In this document: one piece after another, positions 8,131 through 16,157 of the stretch | Position numbering within the stretch: position 1 is the first letter of the stretch | How the letters are laid out: every line of letters begins with the position of its first letter | Source: Janthinobacterium tructae | GTDB taxonomy: Bacteria; Pseudomonadota; Gammaproteobacteria; Burkholderiales; Burkholderiaceae_D | Reading direction: 5' to 3' | NCBI RefSeq assembly: GCF_006517255.1 | Contig: NZ_CP041185.1 | Location: forward strand, 4,216,001-4,280,000 | DNA length: 64,000 bases | The notes under the pieces: generated by a model | What the model was told of the DNA's origin: nothing | What the model saw: the letters and a program-made list of their open reading frames with translations, nothing else | The model's database searches: none | Position numbers and translations under genes: made by a program

Positions 8131-9548
8131 TTTTTCGCTACTCCATGGTGATGTAAAAGGTCGAGAACGGCGCGGTTATCGATGCGCGCGCACAGCACCA
8201 AAGGCAGTACGCACGAGGCGGCGGCGAGGGCAAAACACCAGTGAAAAACCTGCACCGCGCGCGCGTGCTGGGCGGGGTCGTCCAGCGTCGATATTCCGTG
8301 CGCCGCCAGCAAGCCATTCAGCAGTACGCTTAGCAGCGCCACGCCGAGGCAAAAGCCCAGCTGGCGGTTGATATTCCACACGGCGCTGGCCTGGCTCAAT
8401 TGCCCGTCCGGCGTGCGCAAAAACGCCGTGCTTTGCGCCGTGCTGCTGCACAAACCGCCGCCAAAACCCATCACTGCATACGCGCTGGCCAGCCAGAATA
8501 CCTGGCCCGCCGCATCCACGCGCAGCAGCATCAGCATGCCCGCCGCCTGCAGCAGGGCGCCCGCGATAAACAGCGGCTGCGGACCCACGTGGCGATAGCT
8601 TTTGCCGGTCAGCGAAATGGCGCCAAATGAGGCCAGCGCCCATGGCAGCATCAGCGCGCCCGCCGTCGATGCCTGCATGCCCAGCACGCCCTGCAGGTAC
8701 AGCATGGCCAGCAGGCTCACGCCCATGAAGACGCCCGGCACCAGCAGATACATGAGCATGGAGACGCGCAGCAGCGGTTCGGCGGCCAGGCGCAGGTTCA
8801 GCAGCGGCGTGGCTTTGCGCAAGGCGCCGCGCACATAGCCCCACGCACAGGCGGCGCCCAGCGCCAGCACGCTGGCGCCGGCCGGCAACTGGCCCGGCGT
8901 GCCCAGCATGGTCAGGCCCAGCAACAGCAAAAGGATGGCTGTGCTACCCGCCACAAGGCCGCCCGTGTCGAGCCGGGGCACTTGCGCGCGCGGTGGGTCG
9001 GGGCGCAGCCAGCAGGCGGCCAGCAGCAGCGCCAGCGCGGCGAATGGCACGTTCAGGTAGAAAATCGCGCGCCAGGAAAGACTATCGACGATGACGCCGC
9101 CCAGCGCGGGCGACAGGGCGGGCGCCAGCAAGCCCACCAGCATGATGACGGAGGACAGGCCGGGGCGCTCGGCAGGTTTGTATAACTGGTAGGTCATGCT
9201 TTGGCCCAGCGGAATGAGCAAGCCGCCACCCAAGCCCTGCACGCAGCGCCAGGCAATCAGCGCCTCGATCGAGGGCGCCAGGCCGGCGCCGATGCTGGCG
9301 CATAAAAAAGTTAGCAACGATGCCATAAACACGGTTTTGCTGCCATAATAGGCAGCAAGCCAGGCGCTGGCGGGGATGACGATGGTCAGGCCGAGAATGT
9401 AGCCGGTGCTGATCCAGGCCAGCTGCGCCACCGAAGCGTGCAGGGCATGGCCGATGTCGGGGTAGGCGACGCTGGTGATGAACATGTTGATCAGGTCAAC
9501 GAAAAACCCCAGCAGATAGATGGCCGCGACCTTTTTGCGATAGTCCAT
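8127..9548 (-). CDS. DHA2-family MFS drug exporter (EmrB/QacA type)
   Basis: 473 aa with about 14 hydrophobic segments, the number typical of DHA2 drug/proton antiporters. Motifs include DLINMFITSVAYPDIGHAL in helix 1, the helix-5 antiporter motif C (GLLAPALSPALGGVIVDSLSWRAIF) and a motif-A loop (AAYYGSKTVFM). It probably exports a lipophilic compound. It is followed without a gap by an NTF2-like gene and faces a LysR gene across a 127-bp intergenic region holding a palindrome, so that LysR protein is the likely regulator. Confidence 0.85.
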   Translation of the reverse strand: MDYRKKVAAIYLLGFFVDLINMFITSVAYPDIGHALHASVAQLAWISTGYILGLTIVIPASAWLAAYYGSKTVFMASLLTFLCASIGAGLAPSIEALIAWRCVQGLGGGLLIPLGQSMTYQLYKPAERPGLSSVIMLVGLLAPALSPALGGVIVDSLSWRAIFYLNVPFAALALLLAACWLRPDPPRAQVPRLDTGGLVAGSTAILLLLLGLTMLGTPGQLPAGASVLALGAACAWGYVRGALRKATPLLNLRLAAEPLLRVSMLMYLLVPGVFMGVSLLAMLYLQGVLGMQASTAGALMLPWALASFGAISLTGKSYRHVGPQPLFIAGALLQAAGMLMLLRVDAAGQVFWLASAYAVMGFGGGLCSSTAQSTAFLRTPDGQLSQASAVWNINRQLGFCLGVALLSVLLNGLLAAHGISTLDDPAQHARAVQVFHWCFALAAASCVLPLVLCARIDNRAVLDLLHHHGVAKK

Positions 9549-9620
9549 GGTGCTCCGAATGGCAAACGGCCAGCTTAAGCGCCCATCGTCATTTGCGTAA
9601 CGGGCCAGCCCCGATTACAC

Positions 9621-9639
9621 TGTCAAAGAAATTTTGACA
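9621..9639. promoter_or_regulatory. Palindrome in LysR/MFS divergent promoter
   Basis: TGTCAAA-5 bp-TTTGACA is a perfect inverted repeat with 7-bp arms. It sits 37 bp before the LysR start and 73 bp before the DHA2 exporter start. It contains the T-N11-A pattern expected of LysR recognition sites. I infer it is the operator shared by both genes. Confidence 0.5.
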
Positions 9640-9675
9640 AACCTCTACAACCCGCATGCCTCCTCATTCTTATTT

Positions 9676-10578
9676 ATGATCAGTCTTGACCGCTTGGGTA
9701 TTTTCATCGCCATCGTCGACGCCGGCTCGCTGACGGCGGCCGCCGCCGTGCTGGGCCAGAGCAAGGCCGTCGTCAGTTTTAATTTGAAACAGCTGGAGGC
9801 GGAGCTGGGCGTGTCGCTGCTCACGCGCAGTACGCGCAGCCTGGCGCTGACCGACGTGGGACGGCGCTTTTACGAAGATTGCCAGCGCGTGCTGAGCGAA
9901 GCGCACGGCGCCATCGAAACGGCGCGCCAGGGCCAGCAGGGCTTGCGCGGCACCCTGCGCCTGACCACCACCGTCGAATACGGCAGCCGCACGGTGATCC
10001 CCGCGCTGATCGCCTTTGCCGCCGCCCATCCGCAGCTGCAGATCCAGCATTCCTCGTCGTCCTCGCATGAAGACCTGATCTCGGGTCGCTACGACCTGGC
10101 CATCCGCATGGGTTCACTCAACGATTCGAGCTACCGCGCCGCGCTGATCGAGCCATATGCGATCTGGCCCGTCGCCTCGCCCGCCTACCTGGCCAGCCTG
10201 CCCGCCAGGGACATCGCCAGCTTGCCCGACTTGCAGCGCGCGCGCTGGCTGGCGCACAGCCGCCTGGCCTCGCCGCTGCGCTGGGAGGTGCAGACGCCCG
10301 ACGGCGCCGCCGCCTTCGCCGCGCAGGACGACGCCGCCATCCATTCCGACTCCGCCTCGGCCCTGCTGGGCTTTGCCCTGGGCGGCTGCGGCGTGGCCCT
10401 GCTGCCGCAGTGGCTGGTGGAAGCGGATGTGCGCGCGGGACGTTTGCGCCGCCTGCTGCCCGAGGTCGTTTTCCCGCAGCAGGGCGTGTATGCCGTGTAT
10501 CCGAACACCCAGCATATTGCGGAAAAGGTGCGCGCCTTTATCGATTTTTTGCGCGCGTTCGTCGGTACGCCCGCCTGA
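9676..10578 (+). CDS. LysR-family transcriptional regulator (divergent to DHA2 exporter)
   Basis: 300 aa. The N-terminal winged helix-turn-helix (RLGIFIAIVDAGSLTAAAAVLGQSKAVVSFNLKQLEAELGVSLLTR) is followed by a linker helix and a periplasmic-binding-fold effector domain (residues about 90-295). The ATG at 9676 puts the HTH at the normal distance from the N terminus; a TTG at 9634 would add 14 residues. The AxxLxQSKAVVSF version of the recognition helix places it in the CrgA-like subgroup. Divergence from the exporter and a palindrome between them imply local control. Confidence 0.9.
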   Translation: MISLDRLGIFIAIVDAGSLTAAAAVLGQSKAVVSFNLKQLEAELGVSLLTRSTRSLALTDVGRRFYEDCQRVLSEAHGAIETARQGQQGLRGTLRLTTTVEYGSRTVIPALIAFAAAHPQLQIQHSSSSSHEDLISGRYDLAIRMGSLNDSSYRAALIEPYAIWPVASPAYLASLPARDIASLPDLQRARWLAHSRLASPLRWEVQTPDGAAAFAAQDDAAIHSDSASALLGFALGGCGVALLPQWLVEADVRAGRLRRLLPEVVFPQQGVYAVYPNTQHIAEKVRAFIDFLRAFVGTPA

Positions 10579-10717
10579 GGTTTCACGTGGCGCCACGGCC
10601 CACATGTCACGTCGTTAATACTTGATCAGCACAACGATTTCCAAGGGGCAAACGAGCGCCCCTTTCGCTGGACACGGCCTACACTGGAAGGACGTTGTTC
10701 ACCGAATGGAGACCATC

Positions 10718-11551
10718 ATGGCACATACATTGGCAGCAGTTTTCGCCCTGCGCGACATGGCCGAGCGCGCCCGGCACGACCTGATCACGGCTGGCTTCCC
10801 CGGCGCCAGCATCCGCCTGCACGATGCGGGCAATGAAGATATGTCCACCACGGAAAACATCCGCCGTGACGACAGCGACAGCCTGCTCGACAGCGTCAAG
10901 CATTTCTTTACGGACCTGTTTGGCAGCCACGCCGACCGCCACATCTATGCGGAAGCCGTGCGGCGCGGGCATGTCGTGCTGACACTGGAAGGGGCGAGCG
11001 ACGCCGATATCCAGCGCGCCACCGACCTCGTCGAGCGCTACGCGCCGCTCGACATCGATGCGCACGCCGACCACTGGCGCGCTGGCGGCTGGCAAGGCGC
11101 GCCGCAGAACGACAGCGCGATGCGCCAGGGCGCCAGCATGCAGTCCAGCGCGCCATCGCAGCAAGGCACGTCCGCCGGCAACCTGAACGAGGCGGCAAGG
11201 TCGCAGCAATTTGCGGGCGGCATGGCGTCGCCGCCGCCGCCTTCCGGCACGGGCACCAACGTGCGCCGCTATCCCGGCGCCGAGAACCTGCCCGGCACCA
11301 GCGACGACGACGAGCAGTACTACCGCAGCCACTGGAGCGTCACCTATGTCGCCACCGGCGCGCGCTTCGACGACTACGATCCCGCCTACCGCTATGGCCA
11401 TTCAATGGCGGGCAGCGACAGCTACCGGGGGCAAAGCTGGGAGCAGGTCGAGCCTGAACTGCGCAGCAACTGGGAACACACGTATCCGCAGTCGGCGTGG
11501 GACGACTTCAAGGCGGCCGTCAAGCATGGCTGGGAGCGCGTGACGTCCTGA
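10718..11551 (+). CDS. YflT-like (general stress) N-terminal domain protein
   Basis: 277 aa. Residues 1-110 resemble the general-stress/YflT fold: ALRDMAERARHDLITAGFPGASIRL, then a DSLLDSVKHFFTDLFG helix and a strand-helix RRGHVVLTLEGASDADIQRATDLVERY. The middle is low-complexity (Gln, Ser, Pro; about 125-185). The C-terminal part contains Tyr/Trp-rich short repeats (YYRSHWSVTY, YDPAYRYGHSM, WEHTYPQSAWDDFKAAVKHGWERV) common to proteobacterial envelope-stress or desiccation proteins. The ATG at 10718 is preceded by GGAGA; ATG 10706 and an earlier TTG are alternatives. It appears monocistronic. Confidence 0.65.
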   Translation: MAHTLAAVFALRDMAERARHDLITAGFPGASIRLHDAGNEDMSTTENIRRDDSDSLLDSVKHFFTDLFGSHADRHIYAEAVRRGHVVLTLEGASDADIQRATDLVERYAPLDIDAHADHWRAGGWQGAPQNDSAMRQGASMQSSAPSQQGTSAGNLNEAARSQQFAGGMASPPPPSGTGTNVRRYPGAENLPGTSDDDEQYYRSHWSVTYVATGARFDDYDPAYRYGHSMAGSDSYRGQSWEQVEPELRSNWEHTYPQSAWDDFKAAVKHGWERVTS

Positions 11552-11584
11552 GCGCCGGAGGGCGCTGCGGGCCTCCCCGGTCCT

Positions 11585-12640
11585 TCAGCGCCCCTCGTGC
11601 GTCAATTGCAGGAAGTGGTTCAGGATATGAAAGTGGTCTTCGAAGAATTGCTCTTCCATGGTCGGCAGCGAGGCCACGGGTACCCACTGCGCCAGCGCCG
11701 CATCATCGGCCGCCGTCACTTCCGGCAACTGGCGCGTCTTCAAGTCAAAATAATGCGCATGCGTGATGGTGCGCCCGCGCTGGCTGCGGTCCGGGTGGTC
11801 GAACACGGCCACGCCGACCAGCGCCTCGACGAGGGTGGGCGCCAGCACGCCCAGCTGGGTTTCTTCCGCCAGTTCGCGCAGGGCGCCCTGCAGCAGGCGT
11901 TCGCGCGGCTCCAGAAAGCCGCCGGGCAAGGCCCACAAACCCTTGCCCGGATAGCCGCCACGGCGCACCAGTAAAACGTGGCCGCCCGTCTGCACCAATG
12001 CATCCACGGTGCAAAAGATGGGCGCATACGGCGCCGTGCGCCAGCGCGCCTTGTACGCTTCGATGGCGCGGTATTCCTGCACCAGCGGCGCGTACCACGG
12101 CAGCAAGGTCCACGCTTTGACATACTGGCCGATGGCCGCCGGCAGCAGCTGCGCCACGGCGCTCAGCGACACATCCACGTCTTCAGCCTCGAACAGCACG
12201 TTGCGGATCGCCGTCGCGCCGATGGGCGCGCCCGCATCGATCTCCAGGTTCAGCAGCTGCCAGTGCGGGAAGTGGTGCAGGTAGTAACTGGTGGCGTCCT
12301 TGAAGCAGGCCACCAGGGTCACACGTTGCGCTGCGGGCAAGGCGCCCGCCACAGCGCGCCGCACGGCGTCGGCCCACAGGCCATCGTCGTAGTAATCACG
12401 CACGGCCACATAATGCACGCGCGCGCGCTGCGCCTCGGGTAACGTCGCGGCGATCATGGCCGCCCGTTCCTGCCACGTAAACGGGTTCTTCGGGCTGCGC
12501 GCATGGAAGGCGGAACCGAGCACCACCACCACCTGGGCAGCGGTCGTCAACGCCGTTTGCAGCAAGCCGGCATGGCCATTGTGAAAAGGCTGGAAGCGGC
12601 CGATCAGGATGGCCGCATCGGCGGGATAGGATAAGGTCAT
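11585..12640 (-). CDS. nadM: Bifunctional NMN adenylyltransferase / Nudix hydrolase
   Basis: 351 aa fusion. Residues 1-170 are a nucleotidyltransferase of the NadM class with the GRFQPFHNGHAGLL signature (HxGH) and a late ATP-binding ISSTxxR-like segment (GATAIRNVLF). It joins NMN and ATP to NAD. Residues about 205-345 are a Nudix domain with the box GGFLEPRERLLQGALRELAEETQLG (GX5EX7REUXEEXGU), probably clearing ADP-ribose or related pyrophosphates. Its start overlaps the NAD synthetase stop by 4 bp, giving a two-gene NAD unit. Confidence 0.92.
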   Translation of the reverse strand: MTLSYPADAAILIGRFQPFHNGHAGLLQTALTTAAQVVVVLGSAFHARSPKNPFTWQERAAMIAATLPEAQRARVHYVAVRDYYDDGLWADAVRRAVAGALPAAQRVTLVACFKDATSYYLHHFPHWQLLNLEIDAGAPIGATAIRNVLFEAEDVDVSLSAVAQLLPAAIGQYVKAWTLLPWYAPLVQEYRAIEAYKARWRTAPYAPIFCTVDALVQTGGHVLLVRRGGYPGKGLWALPGGFLEPRERLLQGALRELAEETQLGVLAPTLVEALVGVAVFDHPDRSQRGRTITHAHYFDLKTRQLPEVTAADDAALAQWVPVASLPTMEEQFFEDHFHILNHFLQLTHEGR

Positions 12641-14352
12641 GCGTCGTCTCCGGTAGGGTAGTGGGCGGCGATCGGCAATTGGCGCCCGCTGCCAAAGGCG
12701 CGCGAACGCACGCGGATGATGGGTGCCGCCTGGCGCCGCTTATACTCGTTGCGGGCGACCATGCCGAGGATGCGCGTCACGAGGGCCCGTCCCTCGTCCG
12801 TCTCGCGCAGCTGGTCGACCAGGGTCAGTGCTTGCGCGCTTTCCTGCGCCGGCAAACGCCGTCCCTCGATATGCCACTTCAAAATTTCATCGAGCACGGG
12901 GTAGGGCGGCAAGCTGTCCGTGTCGCGCTGCCCCGGCGCCAGTTCAGCCGACGGGGGTTTATCCAGCACGGCCACAGGAATCAGTTCGCGCCCGGCGCTG
13001 GCGTTGATGTGACGCGACAGGGCGAACACCTCGGTTTTATACAGGTCGCCGATCAGCCCCAATCCCCCATTCGTGTCGCCGTACAGGGTGCAGTAGCCCA
13101 CCGAGATTTCGCTCTTGTTGCCGGTGGTGAGCAGCAGGGCGCCAAATGCATTCGAGTACTCCATCAGGATCGTGCCGCGCACCCGCGCCTGCAGGTTTTC
13201 CAGCGGCAGTCCCTGCAACTTGCCGTCGAAGGCTTGAGCGTAGCCGGCCTCGTACTGCGCCACGATGTCGCGTATCGGATGCGTGGTCAGGGAGATGCCC
13301 AGATTGGCGCACAGGGCGACGGAATCGGTGACGGAGCCGGCGCTGGAAAACACGGACGGCATGGTGATGGCCACGACATTGGGCGCGCCGAGCGCCTCGA
13401 CGGCCAGGGCCAGGGTCAGCGCCGAATCGATGCCGCCCGAACAGCCGACCACCACTTTTTGAAAGCGGCAGCGGCGCGCGTAGTCGCGCAAACCGAGCAC
13501 GATCTGGCGCCGCGCAAACTCCACGGCAGAGATGCCGTCCGGGTCCGGTACGGGAAACGCCGCGCCATCGGTACGGCTAAAGCGGCCAGCGGCAAAGCGC
13601 AGCAATTGAAAATCTTCGACGAAGCGGGCCGCCTCGAATTGCACGCCCAGGGTAGGTGACATGGCGAACGAGGCGCCGTCGAACACGAGCTGGTCCTGGC
13701 CGCCCACCTGGTTGACGAACAGCAGGGGCAAGTTGACGCGTGCGCAGGCGGCGCCAAACACGACGTGGCGCTGCGCGCGCTTGCCGATGTCGGACGGGCT
13801 GGCGTTGATGCTGACGACCAGGTCCGGTCGCGCCGCATGCAGGGCCTCGAAAGGGTTGATGGCGTAGGCGCGGCCATCGTCGTTCCAGCCATCCTCGCAA
13901 ATCATGAAGCCGACTTTACAGCCGGCGATAGCGAGGGTGCAGGCGCCGGGCGGTCCCGGCTCGAAATGGCGGCCCTCGTCGAAGATGCCGTACGTGGGCA
14001 GCAGCTGCTTGTAGTATTCGGCCACGATCTGCCCGTCACGGATGGCCAGCAGGGCGTTATACAGCGGCTTGCCGACGCCGGGGTTGGGCCGCGCGGTGCC
14101 GATGACGGTGACCAGCCCCGGCCAGCGCGTGGACGCTTCCAGCAACTTGTTCAGCGCCTGCTGCATGGCGCGCAGGAAGGCGGCGTCCTCGAACAGGTCG
14201 CCCGGGTAATATGCGCACAGCGACAGTTCGGGACACACCAGCAGATCGGCGCCATCGCTGCTGGCGCGCTGCATGCGCGCGGTGATGGCGGCGACATTGG
14301 CGTCGAAGTCGCCCACGGTGGGATTCATCTGGGCGAGGGCGATGGTCAGCAT
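12637..14352 (-). CDS. nadE: Glutamine-dependent NAD+ synthetase
   Basis: Final step of NAD synthesis: amidation of nicotinate adenine dinucleotide using glutamine-derived ammonia. 571 aa with two domains. An N-terminal nitrilase-type glutaminase (1-270) carries PELSLCAYYPGD, KQLLPTYGIFDEGRHF and the nucleophile region GFMICEDGW. The C-terminal synthetase domain has the P-loop SGGIDSALTLALAVEALG and the GNKSEISVGYCTLYGDTNGG signature. The next gene (nadM-Nudix) overlaps it at ATGA. The roughly 95-bp space to its right presumably holds the promoter. Confidence 0.95.
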   Translation of the reverse strand: MLTIALAQMNPTVGDFDANVAAITARMQRASSDGADLLVCPELSLCAYYPGDLFEDAAFLRAMQQALNKLLEASTRWPGLVTVIGTARPNPGVGKPLYNALLAIRDGQIVAEYYKQLLPTYGIFDEGRHFEPGPPGACTLAIAGCKVGFMICEDGWNDDGRAYAINPFEALHAARPDLVVSINASPSDIGKRAQRHVVFGAACARVNLPLLFVNQVGGQDQLVFDGASFAMSPTLGVQFEAARFVEDFQLLRFAAGRFSRTDGAAFPVPDPDGISAVEFARRQIVLGLRDYARRCRFQKVVVGCSGGIDSALTLALAVEALGAPNVVAITMPSVFSSAGSVTDSVALCANLGISLTTHPIRDIVAQYEAGYAQAFDGKLQGLPLENLQARVRGTILMEYSNAFGALLLTTGNKSEISVGYCTLYGDTNGGLGLIGDLYKTEVFALSRHINASAGRELIPVAVLDKPPSAELAPGQRDTDSLPPYPVLDEILKWHIEGRRLPAQESAQALTLVDQLRETDEGRALVTRILGMVARNEYKRRQAAPIIRVRSRAFGSGRQLPIAAHYPTGDDA

Positions 14353-14448
14353 GGTGATCCTTCAGATAGTTACGCGTGAAACCACTATCCTGCCTGAAAA
14401 CGTTTCTGAGAGTACTGATGCAATCGTGCAAGCCTGCCGATCCAGCCC

Positions 14449-14961
14449 CTACAAAGTCTTGAGCCAGGCCCGCAAGCGCGTGCGCGCATTCGCATACGGC
14501 GACGAGGTATTGAACTGGATCATGCGCCCCATCGTGTAATGCGTGTACCAGGGCTGGCCATACAATTGCGCATCGTCATGCGCGTCGATCAGCGCCAGCA
14601 ACTGGTTTTTCGCCTGCTCCAGGCGCTGCAGCAAGTCGTCCATGTCCAGTGCAGCATAGTCCGCATAGAAGCGCTGCGCCAGGGCACCCAGAGCGTTCCA
14701 CGTGAAACCTTCGGCGGGAAAGGCGATGTCCTCGATGCGTTTGCCGTCGCGCAGCTGCGCGTGCCAGTGCAAAACCAGCTCGTTCCACCCCACCAGATAC
14801 GCGAGCAGATCGCACACGCTCATGCGCGTGCCCTTCACTTGCCCCTCCAGTACGGGATCGCGCGCCAAGGCCGGTGGCACGCGCGCCAGCTCCTGCGCCA
14901 GCTTGGCGTACGTGGTGTTGATGGCGTCGACGAGTTCCTGCTTGCTGTTCGGGATCGCCAT
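14449..14961 (-). CDS. ClbS/DfsB family four-helix-bundle protein
   Basis: 170 aa, formerly DUF1706. Family signs are the N-terminal PNSKQELVDAINTTYAKL helix, SVCDLLAYLVGWNELVLHWH in helix 2, and a C-terminal HYTMGRMIQFNTSSPYANARTRLRAW, the usual ending. ClbS protects colibactin producers and DfsB affects diffusible-factor systems, but most members are uncharacterised. The start overlaps the ArsR-rhodanese stop by one base (TGATG), so translation is coupled and the pair probably shares the ArsR-controlled promoter. Confidence 0.85.
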   Translation of the reverse strand: MAIPNSKQELVDAINTTYAKLAQELARVPPALARDPVLEGQVKGTRMSVCDLLAYLVGWNELVLHWHAQLRDGKRIEDIAFPAEGFTWNALGALAQRFYADYAALDMDDLLQRLEQAKNQLLALIDAHDDAQLYGQPWYTHYTMGRMIQFNTSSPYANARTRLRAWLKTL

Positions 14962-15605
14962 CACGCCGCCTTCACGACAGGCAAGCCGGCCGCCTGCCAG
15001 TCGTCGTAACCGCTGCCGAGACGGCGCGCATGCAAGCCGTGCTGGCGCAAGGCCGCCACGGCCTGCACGGACAGCACGCAATACGGGCCGCGGCAGTAGG
15101 CGGCAATTTCTGCGTTCGCGGGCAATTCGCCGAGGCGGCGCTGCAAGTCATCAAAGGGAATATTGATCGCACCGGGCAAGTGGCCGGCGGCAAATTCCTG
15201 CGCGGGACGCACGTCGAGCACGGTGATGCTGGCTTCCTGCAAGCGCGACAGCAACTCCTCGCCCGTGATCGCTTCCACGTGGTCGCCCCGGCTCAGCGCC
15301 TGCAATTCGCTGCGTTGATGCTGCGCATACAGCGCCAGCGCATCGAGCAACTGCATGACAGGGCCGCTACCGAGCCGGTACAGCACGCGCTTGCCGTCGC
15401 GGCGTGCCTGCACGAAGCCGGCGCGCCGCAGCTGCTGCAAATGCTGCGAGGTATTCGCCACGGACAGGCCCGTCAACGCCACCAGCTGCTCCACCGCAAA
15501 TTCGCCCTGCGCGATCTGCTCGAGCAGGTGCAGACGCGGCGCGCTGCCTAAAATATGGGCAAATCCGGCGGAACCGGTGAGCAATTCGATATCAGCATTT
15601 TTCAT
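14961..15605 (-). CDS. ArsR-type regulator fused to a rhodanese domain
   Basis: 214 aa from the ATG at 15605. Residues 1-90 are an ArsR/SmtB winged helix (LLEQIAQGEFAVEQLVALTGLSVANTSQHLQQLRRAGFVQARRDGKRVLYRL). Residues about 110-210 are a rhodanese domain with EFAAGHLPGAINIPFDDL and the catalytic loop CRGPYCVLS. The active cysteine is the first of CRGPYC, so sulfur transfer or persulfide sensing is plausible. Known ArsR-rhodanese regulators respond to reactive sulfur or similar stress. An upstream in-frame start at 15641 lies inside the operator and is rejected. It faces a DUF2938 gene. Confidence 0.88.
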   Translation of the reverse strand: MKNADIELLTGSAGFAHILGSAPRLHLLEQIAQGEFAVEQLVALTGLSVANTSQHLQQLRRAGFVQARRDGKRVLYRLGSGPVMQLLDALALYAQHQRSELQALSRGDHVEAITGEELLSRLQEASITVLDVRPAQEFAAGHLPGAINIPFDDLQRRLGELPANAEIAAYCRGPYCVLSVQAVAALRQHGLHARRLGSGYDDWQAAGLPVVKAA

Positions 15606-15622
15606 TGACACGATGCTAGCAC

Positions 15623-15660
15623 CCTTATAACATTCAAGCAATCAATTGAATGTTATAAGG
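15623..15660. promoter_or_regulatory. 15-bp-arm palindromic operator between ArsR-rhodanese and DUF2938 genes
   Basis: CCTTATAACATTCAA at 15623-15637 and its exact reverse complement at 15646-15660 are separated by 8 bp. The right arm ends 8 bp before the DUF2938 ATG and overlaps its AAGG ribosome site; the left arm starts 18 bp before the ArsR ATG. One repressor dimer bound here would shut both directions, as usual for ArsR operators with an ATTCAA..TTGAAT core. Confidence 0.8.
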
Positions 15661-15668
15661 TGACAGCG

Positions 15669-16157
15669 ATGCAAATACTCTGGCTCGACGCGCTGGCGAT
15701 CGGCGTGGGCGCGACGGCGGTGATGGATGTGTGGGCGGTGGCCTTGAAACGCTTCTGGTGCATCCCCTCGCTGAACCTGGCGATGGTGGGACGCTGGCTG
15801 GGCCATCTGCCACGCGGCACGGTGACGCATGCCAACATCGCCCAGGCGGCGCCCGTGCGCGATGAAGCCATCCTGGGCTGGACCGCCCATTACGTGATCG
15901 GCGTGCTGTTTGCGGCCGTGCTGCTGGCGCTGGCGGGACAGGAGTGGGTGCAAGGGCCGACGTTCGCGCCGGCCCTGCTGGCGGGCCTGGTGAGCGTGGC
16001 CGCGCCGTTTTGCATCTTGCAGCCGGGCATGGGCGCCGGCGTCGCCGCCAGCAAGACGCCGCATCCGACTGCCGCCCGCCTGCGCAGCCTGATGGCACAC
16101 ACGGCGTTCGGCATCGGCCTGTACCTGGCGGCGCTGCTGTGGTCGACCGTGCGCTGA
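15669..16157 (+). CDS. DUF2938 family inner-membrane protein
   Basis: 162 aa with four hydrophobic segments (about 4-25, 78-98, 103-122 and 140-158). Landmarks are GATAVMDVWAVALKR, an HxxIAxAxPVRDEAILGWTAHYVIG loop, and FCILQPGMGAGVAASKTPHP, a conserved DUF2938 motif with Cys, Gln and His that could be functional. It is divergent from the ArsR-rhodanese regulator across a shared palindrome, so it is probably a regulated target gene. A role with sulfur or metal stress is only inferred. The ATG at 15669 is used; a GTG at 15660 is in frame. Confidence 0.8.
   Translation: MQILWLDALAIGVGATAVMDVWAVALKRFWCIPSLNLAMVGRWLGHLPRGTVTHANIAQAAPVRDEAILGWTAHYVIGVLFAAVLLALAGQEWVQGPTFAPALLAGLVSVAAPFCILQPGMGAGVAASKTPHPTAARLRSLMAHTAFGIGLYLAALLWSTVR

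Noticed and set aside
10579..10594. GGTTTCACGTGGCGCC as a parS site
   Set aside because: Only the left half fits; five positions differ from the consensus.
14694..14709. CGTTCCACGTGAAACC as a further parS site
   Set aside because: Three mismatches, both outer bases wrong, inside the ClbS/DfsB gene and 37 kb from the other sites. Possible but too weak to call.
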